Source of the DNA: Thermodesulfobacteriota bacterium | Lineage (GTDB): Bacteria > Desulfobacterota_D > UBA1144 > Nemesobacterales > UBA2774 | DNA length: 64,000 bases | NCBI GenBank assembly: GCA_021604765.1 | Contig: BQJP01000005.1 | Location: 61,851 to 125,850, forward strand | Direction: 5' to 3' | Shown here: positions 7,902-16,013 of the stretch, piece by piece | Numbering within the stretch: the stretch's first letter is position 1 | How the letters are laid out: every line of letters starts with the position of its first letter | The notes under the pieces: generated by a model | What the model saw: the letters and a program-made list of their open reading frames with translations, nothing else | Told to the model about the DNA's origin: nothing | Databases searched by the model: none | Position numbers and translations under genes: made by a program

Positions 7902-7918
7902 TGCTTAGGAATTAAGCA
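7902..7918. promoter_or_regulatory. NtrC-like upstream activator site
   Basis: TGCTTAGGAATTAAGCA is a perfect inverted repeat (6-base arms, 5-base centre) with the TGC-N11-GCA skeleton of NtrC enhancer sites. It is centred about 125 bases upstream of the sigma-54 element, the usual distance for an enhancer-binding protein. The inner bases differ from the best NtrC consensus, so another enhancer-binding protein is possible. Confidence 0.5.
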
Positions 7919-7970
7919 CATTAGATTGATTTTCATGCAAGATATGACACGGAAGAGAGATCGAGACTAT

Positions 7971-9296
7971 TTATTCAATTTCCAATACTTTACCTTTGGT
8001 TTCGGGTAGAGTCAGAACAACTATTGCTGCAGCAATAGCAAAAACAGAAACAGTTGCTAGTCCTATTGCAAAGCCATGTATGCTAACTATATATCCAATC
8101 ATAGGTGGTGCTATGGCTGACACACCACGGCCTACATTATAGCAAAAGCCTTGCGCCGTACCTCTGGCTCTTGTCGGAAATATCTCTGAAAAAATAGCCC
8201 CGAAGCCTGAGTAAAAACCGGTTCCGAAGAAACCGATAAACGGACCTAAAATTAGAACTTCTTTAAGAGTAGTGGCATGTCCGAAAAACCATACAAGAAC
8301 AGCCATGATTAACAGGTAAGCCACAAAAACCGGCCTACGACCAATCCTGTCGCTTATAAAACCAAATGTATTACATCCTATAAATGCGCCAATATTTATA
8401 GGAATAATCCAAATAAATCCTTTTGTATCAAGCCCAACACCTTTATCACTAGCTAAGAACTGTGGAAGCCAAAAATAAAGCCCCCAATATGCGATCATGC
8501 ACAAGCTGGTCAATAGAGTTGCAGTAATTGTGTATCGAAGTAGGTCAGGTGCAAAAATCTGTTTTAATGTAAAACCCTGCCCCTTTTCACTTAGGGTGCC
8601 CTCTTCTCTCTTAACCTTGGTCTCTTTCCAAACCTCAGGTTCATCAAGGTGCCTTCTTATATAAAAAACAAGAAAGGCGGGCAATACACCTATTAAAAAT
8701 AGGATTCTCCAACCAAGATCCAGCCCATCCATCTGATATCCAATAAGTGGAATAGTATAAGTAACTCCCTCTTGTAAATTAGGAATAATCAAAGTAGCAA
8801 GGATAGCAGCCAGGATATAGCCTACACCCCAACCACTTTGCACCATACCAATTACCTTACCTCTATGCTCCTTGGGCCATTTCTCGGCAACAAGAACCTC
8901 GCCTGATGCCCACTCTCCACCCATACCGAAACCCAAGAATACTCTGCAAACTAACAAAAAGGTTACAGTAGGAGCAAAAGCACTGATTCCGGTAAACAAG
9001 GAATAGAGCAAAATACTATAAGTAAGTGCTCTTACTCTACCTATATAGTCAGATATGATTCCAAAAACGGCGCCGCCAAATGCGGAAGAAAAAAGTGTTA
9101 CAGAGAACAAAGCACCGACCCAAGCTTCTGAGAGGTTAAAAACTTTGCCGATTGAACCCACAGCAAAAGCAAACAGTAATAGGTCCATAGCATCTAGCGT
9201 CCATCCCAAGAATGCGGCATAGAAAGCTTTCCACTGATCTGAGCTTATTTCATTAACCCAGCCGAACAATCCGCTATTTGAAGAACCTTTACTCAT
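7971..9296 (-). CDS. MFS transporter, metabolite:H+ symporter type
   Basis: 441 residues with 12 predicted membrane helices. Motifs of the metabolite/organic-acid symporter branch are visible: LGWTLDAMDLLLFAFAVG in helix 1 (conserved D), [20 protein letters not shown] (loop 2-3 motif A), GFGMGGEWASGEVLVAEKWP in helix 4, and FISDRIGRRPVFV for the second half. This is like the SHS/AAHS families that import lactate, sialate, aromatic acids or similar carboxylates with protons. The exact substrate cannot be told. GGGAGGA lies before the ATG, and a good sigma-70 promoter stands upstream. It ends 250 bases before the amt gene start and likely forms its own unit. Confidence 0.85.
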   Translation of the reverse strand: MSKGSSNSGLFGWVNEISSDQWKAFYAAFLGWTLDAMDLLLFAFAVGSIGKVFNLSEAWVGALFSVTLFSSAFGGAVFGIISDYIGRVRALTYSILLYSLFTGISAFAPTVTFLLVCRVFLGFGMGGEWASGEVLVAEKWPKEHRGKVIGMVQSGWGVGYILAAILATLIIPNLQEGVTYTIPLIGYQMDGLDLGWRILFLIGVLPAFLVFYIRRHLDEPEVWKETKVKREEGTLSEKGQGFTLKQIFAPDLLRYTITATLLTSLCMIAYWGLYFWLPQFLASDKGVGLDTKGFIWIIPINIGAFIGCNTFGFISDRIGRRPVFVAYLLIMAVLVWFFGHATTLKEVLILGPFIGFFGTGFYSGFGAIFSEIFPTRARGTAQGFCYNVGRGVSAIAPPMIGYIVSIHGFAIGLATVSVFAIAAAIVVLTLPETKGKVLEIE

Positions 9297-9333
9297 ATCC
9301 TATCCTCCCAGAGTACAGTGCTTGTGTTTTTCC

Positions 9334-9362
9334 ATCCTACTAAATTCTTTTGGCTCTGTCAA
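9334..9362 (-). promoter_or_regulatory. Sigma-70 promoter of the MFS gene
   Basis: On the minus strand, TTGACA (9357-9362) and TAGGAT (9334-9339) are 17 bases apart. The start near 9327 leaves a leader of about 30 bases that includes the GGGAGGA ribosome binding site. Confidence 0.6.
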
Positions 9363-9443
9363 TCCCATAAACACTTAATTACCCCCTTATAAATATGATA
9401 TACTTTACTGCACTTAATAGACTTTTTAGCAACAATGGATTTC

Positions 9444-9471
9444 TTGACTTAGACATGTCACAACGTAATAT
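9444..9471 (+). promoter_or_regulatory. Promoter of miaB, predicting a near-leaderless mRNA
   Basis: TTGACT (9444-9449) and TAATAT (9466-9471) are 16 bases apart. The expected transcription start (9478-9480) is within about four bases of the miaB ATG at 9482, and no Shine-Dalgarno is present. Confidence 0.5.
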
Positions 9472-9481
9472 TGATTAATAT

Positions 9482-10789
9482 ATGGGCACAAAACATTTAT
9501 ATATAGAGACTTATGGTTGTCAGATGAATGAATACGACTCTGACAGGATCAAGAATGCGCTCGATGCAGAACCTACTGATGACCCGAAAAAAGCGGATAT
9601 CATCATAGTAAATACCTGCGCTATCAGAGAAAAAGCGGACCAAAAAGCATTTAGCGGTTTGGGGAAATATAAGTCGATAAAGGCAAACAAGCCCGATGTT
9701 ATAGTAGGTATTTCTGGTTGTGTCGCCCAGCTCTACGGAGATACGCTTTTAAAAAAAATCCCTCACCTAGACTTTGTCTTGGGAACAAGAGCAATACCTA
9801 AACTTCCCGAGATCATTTCCAATATTGAAAGTCAGAAGAGAAGAACTGTCGAAACTTCATACGACTTAGAGGAATTATTTGAAGTCGAACCTTATCATAA
9901 ACGGGGAAAAGTCACTGCTTTTGTGTCCGTTCAACAGGGATGTAACAAAAGGTGCACATACTGTATTGTTCCACAAGTAAGAGGTGATGAAGTAAACAGA
10001 CCGCTCCCAGATATACTCAAAGAAACTACTAATCTTATTGAAAAAGGTGTTAAGGAAATAACATTCATCGGACAGACTGTTAACTCATGGAAAGAAAACG
10101 GTTATAAATTCGGCGATCTCATTAGAGCTGCGGGAGAGATAGAAGATCTCGAAAGAATTAGATTTACTACTTCTTATCCAAGGGATATTACAAAAAGAAT
10201 GATCGACGCCATGAAGGAAGTACCTCAAGTCTGTCACCATCTTCATTTACCAGTTCAATCTGGCTCTAACAAAGTCTTAAGCAATATGAAGAGAACATAT
10301 ACAAGAGAGTGGTATGTAGATACGATTGCAAGACTCAAAGATGCCGTGCCAGATATAACAATTTCTACTGATATCATTATAGGCTTCCCAGGCGAAACAG
10401 ATAGGGATTTTCAAGAAACGATGTCACTTATGAGAGAGATCGAGTTTGAAAGCTCATACTCATTTAAATTTTCACCACGTCCTGGAACACCAGCAGCTGA
10501 ATATGAAAAAGAGCAAACTGTGGACCCCGATATCGCAAGTGCTAGATTATCCGAGCTTCAAGCGTTTCAAAAAGATATAACAGAGAAGAAGAATCTAAGC
10601 AGGGTTGGTCATATTGAAGAAGTCTTAGTTGAAGGTGAAAGCCGTAATGATCCTAATTTCTTATCAGGCAGAACTGATCATAATAGAATCTTAAACTTTA
10701 AAGGGACTAAGGATCTTGTAGGGAAAACAGTTCAGGTAAGAGTTACTGAGGGTCTTTTAAACTCTCTAAGAGGCGAATTAGTAAAATAA
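9482..10789 (+). CDS. miaB: tRNA-2-methylthio-N6-dimethylallyladenosine synthase MiaB
   Basis: 435 residues, normal for the family. The N-terminal UPF0004 domain has Cys13 (YGCQMN), Cys46 (VNTCAIRE) and Cys80 (SGCVAQ), which hold the auxiliary 4Fe-4S cluster. The radical-SAM triad is CNKRCTYC (Cys154, 158, 161). The C-terminal TRAM domain (about 370-435) binds RNA. MiaB adds a methylthio group to isopentenyladenosine-37 of tRNAs reading UNN codons, including the tRNA-Phe found in this window. A promoter ends just before the ATG, suggesting leaderless translation. The bfn gene follows 19 bases downstream with its own AGGAGG, a common pairing. Confidence 0.96.
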   Translation: MGTKHLYIETYGCQMNEYDSDRIKNALDAEPTDDPKKADIIIVNTCAIREKADQKAFSGLGKYKSIKANKPDVIVGISGCVAQLYGDTLLKKIPHLDFVLGTRAIPKLPEIISNIESQKRRTVETSYDLEELFEVEPYHKRGKVTAFVSVQQGCNKRCTYCIVPQVRGDEVNRPLPDILKETTNLIEKGVKEITFIGQTVNSWKENGYKFGDLIRAAGEIEDLERIRFTTSYPRDITKRMIDAMKEVPQVCHHLHLPVQSGSNKVLSNMKRTYTREWYVDTIARLKDAVPDITISTDIIIGFPGETDRDFQETMSLMREIEFESSYSFKFSPRPGTPAAEYEKEQTVDPDIASARLSELQAFQKDITEKKNLSRVGHIEEVLVEGESRNDPNFLSGRTDHNRILNFKGTKDLVGKTVQVRVTEGLLNSLRGELVK

Positions 10790-10808
10790 TCCAGACAGGA
10801 GGCTATAT

Positions 10809-11285
10809 ATGTTTTTACAAATGAAAGTGACCGGCATTGCTCTTGACCCTTTTACAAATACACCAATTGTAATCTTAAAAGATTCTACAAATGAAAAGAC
10901 CCTCCCCATATGGATCGGATTTATGGAAGCAAGCTCAATCGCAATGGAGCTTGAGAAAACCCCTCGACTTAGGCCCATCACTCATGACCTTGTTAAAAAT
11001 TTAATAGAAAAGCTTGGATTTTTAGTTTCCAAAATTGAAGTCACTGATCTTCGTAACGATACTTTCTATGCATCAATGCACTTAAAGAAAGAGACTGAGG
11101 AATATACACTAGACGCTAGACCAAGCGACGCTATCGCAATAGCTTTAAGGACTGATTCCCCAATCTTTGTTAACGAAGAGGTCTTAGAAAAATCTAAGAA
11201 TATAGGAATTGACGAAGATAAGGATAAACTTGCCAAACTTTTAGACGATATGCCCGCTGGAGATTTTGGCAAATATAAGATGTAG
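10809..11285 (+). CDS. Bifunctional nuclease family protein (DUF151)
   Basis: 158 residues. The sequence LPIWIGFMEASSIAMELE followed by RPITHDLVKNLIEKLG and ARPSDAIAIALRTDSPIFV is the standard signature of the BFN/DUF151 family. Plant members were reported to have DNase and RNase activity; bacterial members are poorly characterised. A C-terminal acidic helix (about 130-158) follows the core. AGGAGG lies before the ATG, and it is in a likely operon with miaB. No signal peptide, so cytoplasmic. Nuclease activity is known for relatives only. Confidence 0.9.
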   Translation: MFLQMKVTGIALDPFTNTPIVILKDSTNEKTLPIWIGFMEASSIAMELEKTPRLRPITHDLVKNLIEKLGFLVSKIEVTDLRNDTFYASMHLKKETEEYTLDARPSDAIAIALRTDSPIFVNEEVLEKSKNIGIDEDKDKLAKLLDDMPAGDFGKYKM

Positions 11286-11429
11286 TTATTTGTTGTGTTA
11301 CACCCACTTTATATATTTACTCTCATACCGAGCGAAACATTAGTATTGGTAACTTAATAATAAGAGAGTAGAACTCAAGGACATTTCAAAGAGTCATTAT
11401 AGAAAATATATTCAGGTAGAATATGCGCC

Positions 11430-12752
11430 ATGTCTAATGAACAGAAAGTTACTGTAGTTGGGGGAGGACTTGCGGGTTCAGAAGCTGCTTATCAGATTTC
11501 CAAGCTCGGTTTGCGAGTTAAATTAATAGAGATGCGCCCTGAGGTAATATCGCCGGCACACAACTCAAATGACCTGGGAGAGCTTGTCTGCAGCAACTCG
11601 CTAAAGTCAGATAGTTTAGACAATGCGAGCGGAATTCTAAAAGAAGAGATGAGGCAACTTGGATCGCTCATTATCGATGCCGCCGACAAAAACCGTGTAC
11701 CCGCAGGAAAGGCTCTCGCGGTAGACCGCCTGAAATTTGCAGAGTACATAACTGAGAAAATCGAAAGCAATCCACTAATAGATCTTGTTAGAGAAGAGTT
11801 TAAAGAAATACCTGAGAACTTAGACTCCCCTTTAATCATAGCAAGCGGGCCTCTTACTTCAGAATCTCTATCAGAAAGCATCAAGCGACTTTCAGACTCA
11901 GACCACCTCTACTTTTACGATTCCATTTCTCCCATTATCGACGCTGAGAGCATTGATTACTCAATTGTATATAAGGCATCAAGATATCAGAATGGAGAAC
12001 AGGAAGAAGGGGATTATCTAAACTGCCCTCTTAATGAAGAACAGTACTACAAGCTTATTGATGAATTGCTTACATCAGAGAAAATTGAAACACGTGATTT
12101 TGAAAAAGGGCTATATTTTGAAAGCTGTCTTCCCGTAGAGGTTATTGCAGAAAGGGGTAAAGACACTTTAAGATTTGGACCGGCAAAACCTGTTGGCCTT
12201 AAAGACCCTAGAACAGGTGAAATTCCATATGCTGTGGTTCAGCTTAGATGTGAAAACAAAGAAGCCTCTATGTATAACATTGTGGGTTTTCAGACAAAGC
12301 TTAAATACCCTGAGCAAAGAAGGGTTTTTAGAATGATTCCGGGACTAGAGAATGCTGAATTTATGAGGTACGGAAGCATGCACCGTAACACTTATATCAA
12401 CTCACCTAAGTTAATTCGACCTACTCTGCAAGTAAAAGATAACGACGTGCTCTTTTTTGCAGGCCAAATTTTGGGCGTAGAAGGATATGTAGAATCAGCT
12501 GCGATGGGAATAATCGCGGGAATTAATGCCGCTAAAGTAATTAGAGGTCTGTCTCCGATTGTTCCTCCAAGGGAGACTGCGCTAGGTTCCCTCATTACCT
12601 ACATAACAGATACAGAAGTTAAAAACTTTCAGCCAATGAATATAAACTTCGGCTTATTCCCCAAAGTACAGGGTAAAATGCGAAAGGCCGAGAAGAAAAA
12701 GCTTATCGCAAAAAACGCGCTGCAAACTATATCAACCTTCATTATTTCCTAG
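11430..12752 (+). CDS. trmFO: Methylenetetrahydrofolate-tRNA uracil-54 methyltransferase TrmFO
   Basis: 440 residues. The FAD-binding Rossmann motif VTVVGGGLAGSEAAYQ is at residues 7-22, LGELVCSNSLKSDSL carries the conserved Cys54, and YFESCLPVEVIAERG carries Cys233; these correspond to the two redox/nucleophile cysteines of the family. The C-terminal FFAGQILGVEGYVESAAMG is the conserved FAD-contact region. TrmFO makes ribothymidine-54 in the T loop using methylene-THF and FADH2. It replaces the SAM-dependent TrmA found in gammaproteobacteria, so its presence is a lineage hint (Firmicutes, deltaproteobacteria-like and others). There is no Shine-Dalgarno; a TAGAAT hexamer stands eight bases before the ATG. 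Confidence 0.95.
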   Translation: MSNEQKVTVVGGGLAGSEAAYQISKLGLRVKLIEMRPEVISPAHNSNDLGELVCSNSLKSDSLDNASGILKEEMRQLGSLIIDAADKNRVPAGKALAVDRLKFAEYITEKIESNPLIDLVREEFKEIPENLDSPLIIASGPLTSESLSESIKRLSDSDHLYFYDSISPIIDAESIDYSIVYKASRYQNGEQEEGDYLNCPLNEEQYYKLIDELLTSEKIETRDFEKGLYFESCLPVEVIAERGKDTLRFGPAKPVGLKDPRTGEIPYAVVQLRCENKEASMYNIVGFQTKLKYPEQRRVFRMIPGLENAEFMRYGSMHRNTYINSPKLIRPTLQVKDNDVLFFAGQILGVEGYVESAAMGIIAGINAAKVIRGLSPIVPPRETALGSLITYITDTEVKNFQPMNINFGLFPKVQGKMRKAEKKKLIAKNALQTISTFIIS

Positions 12753-12826
12753 ATAGCTTTTAACACACTATTTTGTCAAGCGCACCTCTAAGCTCCGGCA
12801 ATAATTATGTATTTTCTCTAAAAGAC

Positions 12827-12855
12827 TTGACTTCTTATACAAATTATACTAATTT
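12827..12855 (+). promoter_or_regulatory. Promoter of the MerR-like gene, predicting a leaderless mRNA
   Basis: TTGACT (12827-12832) and TAATTT (12850-12855) are 17 bases apart. The ATG at 12862 is seven bases after the -10 box, exactly where transcription should start. Confidence 0.45.
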
Positions 12856-12861
12856 TAAGAT

Positions 12862-13206
12862 ATGTTTGGGCAGCAAGCAGAAATACAATTACCAGATAAA
12901 ATATACTTCCGCATCGGCGAAGTAAGTGATTTCACAGACATCAAACCCTACGTGCTAAGGTACTGGGAAAGCGAGTTTGACGAAATAAATCCCATAAGAA
13001 GAAAATCCCAGAGATTATATGACAGGGATACCATTCATACAGTAATTAAAATAAAAAATATGCTGTATGAACAGAATTTCACCATTGCTGGCGCAAAGAA
13101 GAAGCTCAAAGAAGAAGCCAATCAAAAGAGAGTGAGCACAAAAGTTAATGTGCTTCTTCATGAAGTATTAGCCGAACTTAAGTCCATCAAACAAGAACTT
13201 GGCTAA
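12862..13206 (+). CDS. MerR-family transcriptional regulator
   Basis: 114 residues. KIYFRIGEVSDFTDIKPYVLRYWESEFDEINPIRRKSQRLYDRDTI is the MerR winged-helix DNA-binding domain (about 12-58), followed by a short helical region and a basic/coiled tail. It lacks any cysteine sensor or ligand domain, like the short MerR proteins that in deltaproteobacteria sit between ihfA or pheT and tRNA-Pro/surE. Here tRNA-Pro follows 45 bases later, keeping part of that order. A promoter with -10 box just before the ATG suggests a leaderless mRNA. The effector and targets are unknown. Confidence 0.88.
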   Translation: MFGQQAEIQLPDKIYFRIGEVSDFTDIKPYVLRYWESEFDEINPIRRKSQRLYDRDTIHTVIKIKNMLYEQNFTIAGAKKKLKEEANQKRVSTKVNVLLHEVLAELKSIKQELG

Positions 13207-13251
13207 TTACCCAATAACAATTCCAATATTATTTTAGTTTGAACATAAGAT

Positions 13252-13328
13252 CGGGGTGTGGCGCAGACTGGTAGCGCATCGGTCTGGGGGACCGAGGGTC
13301 GCCGGTTCAAGTCCGGCCACCCCGACCA
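13252..13328 (+). tRNA. tRNA-Pro (GGG)
   Basis: A full cloverleaf is visible: acceptor CGGGGTG/CACCCCG with discriminator A, D arm GCGC..GCGC, anticodon stem TCGGT/ACCGA with loop CTGGGGG (anticodon GGG), T arm GCCGG-TTCAAGT-CCGGC. The CCA end is encoded (13326-13328), unlike the tRNA-Phe of this window. Confidence 0.95.
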
Positions 13329-13415
13329 TTTTCATCGTTGACTTTAATGTAATGATTTAATCATGTATTTTGTATTGCTTGACTAAATCTATTTACTCTA
13401 CAAAATTCAGAGCTT

Positions 13416-14171
13416 ATGCCTAAAAGAATTCTAATCTCAAACGACGATGGAATAAATTCAGAAGGTATTCACAAACTTCACGAGACGCTTAAGAAACTGG
13501 GTGAAGTGTATGTAGTAGCGCCCGATAGAGACCAAAGCGCTGTTAGTCACTCCCTTAGCCTCTTCCGCCCTCTTCGTTTAGACAAGGTATCCGAATACGT
13601 ATATTCGGTGGATGGAACTCCGACAGATTGTATCAACTTAGCGGTAAACGGCATACTAAGAGATAAAAAGCCGGATCTGGTAGTTTCAGGAATAAACAAA
13701 GGTGAGAACCTCGGTGATGATATTACCTATTCAGGAACTGTAAGCGCAGCTATGGAGGGTACACTTTTAGGAATACCATCTATAGCAATATCCATTACCG
13801 GAAGAGAAGATTTCAATTTTGATTATGCCCTACATCATACGGATTTGATCACAAAATATGTTTTAGAGAAAGGACTCCCGAAAGACACTTTGCTAAATGT
13901 AAATATTCCTAATGCCCCTGCAAAGGAGATAAAAGGGATCATGATAACAAAACAGGGGAAACGTTTATATGATGAGCCGATTGTAGAAAAAGTTGACCCT
14001 AGAGGGAAAAAATACTATTGGATTGGTGGAAATGAGTTAGGGTTTTTGGATATAGAAAACTCAGATCTGGTAGCAGTAAGAGAGGGTTATGTTTCAGTGA
14101 CACCAATTGGACTTGACCTCACAAACTTTGGCCACATTGACAAACTGAAACTGGATTTAACTAAGGAATAA
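13416..14171 (+). CDS. surE: 5'/3'-nucleotidase SurE
   Basis: 251 residues. The N-terminus MPKRILISNDDGINSEGI carries the metal-binding DD pair (Asp10, Asp11), and VVSGINKGENLGDDITYSGTVSAAMEG is the second family signature. SurE is a metal-dependent phosphatase that hydrolyses nucleoside 5'- and 3'-monophosphates and short polyphosphate, and is linked to stationary-phase survival. It heads a plus-strand cluster with the VTT protein (1 base gap), gpgS, mpgP and a TonB protein. A weak promoter (TTGCTT at 13375, TACAAA at 13399, 18 apart) ends 11 bases before the ATG. Confidence 0.95.
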   Translation: MPKRILISNDDGINSEGIHKLHETLKKLGEVYVVAPDRDQSAVSHSLSLFRPLRLDKVSEYVYSVDGTPTDCINLAVNGILRDKKPDLVVSGINKGENLGDDITYSGTVSAAMEGTLLGIPSIAISITGREDFNFDYALHHTDLITKYVLEKGLPKDTLLNVNIPNAPAKEIKGIMITKQGKRLYDEPIVEKVDPRGKKYYWIGGNELGFLDIENSDLVAVREGYVSVTPIGLDLTNFGHIDKLKLDLTKE

Positions 14172-14172
14172 T

Positions 14173-14760
14173 ATGATTAGAAAATTATACGATTGGGTAT
14201 TAAGCTGGGCTGACACAAAATATGGAGTACCAGCACTAGCTTTAGTTTCATTTGCGGAATCTTCTTTTTTTCCAGTCCCTCCCGACCCGCTTTTAATGGC
14301 TCTTTCATTAGGCAAGCCAAAAAAAGCATTTTGGTTTGCATTCGTTTGCTCAGCAATGTCAGTGCTAGGAGGTATAGCTGGGTACTTCATAGGATGGGCG
14401 CTCTGGGATCTTCTGAGCAATTTCTTTTTTACCTATGTTTTCACCCCCGAAGCATTTGATTATGTAGGCACAATGTATCAACAAAACGAGTTTCTTACAA
14501 TTTTGGGAGCGGCGATTACACCTATACCTTATAAGGTCTTTACTGTTACCGCTGGGGTATTTCATATTAGCCTTATATCTTTAATTTTAGCGTCAGCAAT
14601 CGGCCGGTCTGCAAGATTTTTCATTGAGGCAGGATTAATTTACTTCTTCGGCGAGAGAATAAGAAGTTTTATAGATAAGTACTTTAACCTTCTGCTTATA
14701 CTGTTTTTTATTTTGATAGTAATGGGCGTAATCGTTGTTAAATTTCTGTTAAAACATTAG
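14173..14760 (+). CDS. VTT-domain membrane protein, YqaA/DedA type
   Basis: 195 residues. After a short cytoplasmic start comes VSFAESSFFPVPPDPLLMALSLG (the conserved acidic plus FPxPPD motif), then GGIAGYFIGWALWDLL and a second-half motif ILGAAITPIPYKVFTVTAGVF, ending in a C-terminal membrane helix and KHI-like basic tail. This is the YqaA branch of the SNARE-associated/VTT (DedA) family. DedA proteins are linked to phospholipid or undecaprenyl-phosphate flipping and envelope integrity. The ATG is one base after the surE stop, so translation is probably coupled. Confidence 0.88.
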   Translation: MIRKLYDWVLSWADTKYGVPALALVSFAESSFFPVPPDPLLMALSLGKPKKAFWFAFVCSAMSVLGGIAGYFIGWALWDLLSNFFFTYVFTPEAFDYVGTMYQQNEFLTILGAAITPIPYKVFTVTAGVFHISLISLILASAIGRSARFFIEAGLIYFFGERIRSFIDKYFNLLLILFFILIVMGVIVVKFLLKH

Positions 14761-14778
14761 TATCACAAGAACGTGTGT

Positions 14779-14792
14779 GCTAATATATTAGC
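14779..14792. promoter_or_regulatory. Perfect palindrome before gpgS
   Basis: GCTAATATATTAGC is a 14-base perfect palindrome directly upstream of the GAGGG ribosome binding site of gpgS. It may be an operator for a stress regulator or simply a small hairpin; nothing decides between these. Confidence 0.3.
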
Positions 14793-14804
14793 GAGGGATT
14801 AAAT

Positions 14805-16013
14805 ATGGGCGATTTTCATCAGACAGAAACAGTATCAACTCTACACAGATTAAAGAAAGATAATGTTAAGCGGCTAGAAGAGGAGCTAAACGAGTTCTCT
14901 GAAAACCGTCCTATTGCGCTTGTACTCCCATGTCTTTATTCAGAGCTACAAAGAGTCGCGCTAAAAAACATATTAAACCATATTAAGGATGTTACTTACT
15001 TAAATGAAATAATAATAACCATAGGAAGAGCAAGCGAAGATGAGTTTAAACACGCTCAGGAATATTTCTCTATACTTCCACAAAATTACAAACTGATATG
15101 GGACGACGGAGAACAAATCCAATCCCTTTTTAATCTACTAAAGGAAAACGGCCTTGATGTTGGGGAGCGTGGTAAAGGCAGAGCTGCTTGGATTGCCTAC
15201 GGTTATGTACTCGCCAGGGAAGAGAGTGAAGTGATAGCACTGCACGACTGTGATGTTCTCACATATAACAGAGAACTACTAGCAAGGCTTTGCTACCCTG
15301 TTGCAAATCCCAATATGGATTATGAGTTTTGTAAAGGATATTACCCCAGAGTAACCGATAGACTTTATGGACGAGTTACAAGGCTATTCATATCGCCTAT
15401 CGTAAGAGCACTTAAAAAGATAGTTGGCCATATGCCTTTCTTAGTCTATCTCGATAGCTTCAGATATCCCCTAGCAGGCGAATTCTCTATGAAAGCAGAT
15501 CTGGCAAGAATAAACCGTATACCTGCAGACTGGGGACTTGAGGTTGGATCACTGGCTGAGGTTTTTAGAAATGTTTCCATGAAAAGAATTTGCCAAGTAG
15601 ATCTGGCAGACAATTACGAGCACAAACACCAGGATGTCTCAGCCCACGACGCTGACAGCGGTCTTTTAAAAATGTGTACCGATATATCTACCTCGCTTTT
15701 CACAACATTATCATCTGAGGGAGTTCAATTTTCAGACAGTCTTTTCAACACCCTATACGTAACTTACCTACGTATAGCTCAGGATACGATAAAGATGTAT
15801 AACGACGATGCGGCAATTAACGGGCTCTTTTTTGACAGACATGCTGAAGGACTTGCTGTTGAAACTTTCGTACAAGGAATTAGAATAGCCAGCCAAAAAT
15901 TCTTAGAAGATCCGCTAGCATCTCCACTAATCCCTAACTGGAGCAGGGTCACATCAGCTATTCCAGATTTCCTTGATCAACTAGAACTCGCAGTTGAAAA
16001 AGACAATGCCTAA
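14805..16013 (+). CDS. gpgS: Glucosyl-3-phosphoglycerate synthase (GT81)
   Basis: 402 residues. The GT-A fold shows ALVLPCLYSELQR near the start, a DVGERGKGRAAWIAYGY block (RGKGR at 122-126) and the metal-binding DxD variant HDCD (Asp148, Asp150). LAGEFSMKADLARINRIPADWGLEVG is the acceptor-site region typical of GpgS/MpgS. The enzyme joins glucose (or mannose) from a nucleotide sugar to 3-phosphoglycerate. The next gene is a HAD phosphatase of the matching family, so together they make glucosylglycerate or mannosylglycerate, compatible solutes for salt, heat or nitrogen stress. The donor sugar cannot be settled by eye. Some members accept both. Confidence 0.88.
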   Translation: MGDFHQTETVSTLHRLKKDNVKRLEEELNEFSENRPIALVLPCLYSELQRVALKNILNHIKDVTYLNEIIITIGRASEDEFKHAQEYFSILPQNYKLIWDDGEQIQSLFNLLKENGLDVGERGKGRAAWIAYGYVLAREESEVIALHDCDVLTYNRELLARLCYPVANPNMDYEFCKGYYPRVTDRLYGRVTRLFISPIVRALKKIVGHMPFLVYLDSFRYPLAGEFSMKADLARINRIPADWGLEVGSLAEVFRNVSMKRICQVDLADNYEHKHQDVSAHDADSGLLKMCTDISTSLFTTLSSEGVQFSDSLFNTLYVTYLRIAQDTIKMYNDDAAINGLFFDRHAEGLAVETFVQGIRIASQKFLEDPLASPLIPNWSRVTSAIPDFLDQLELAVEKDNA

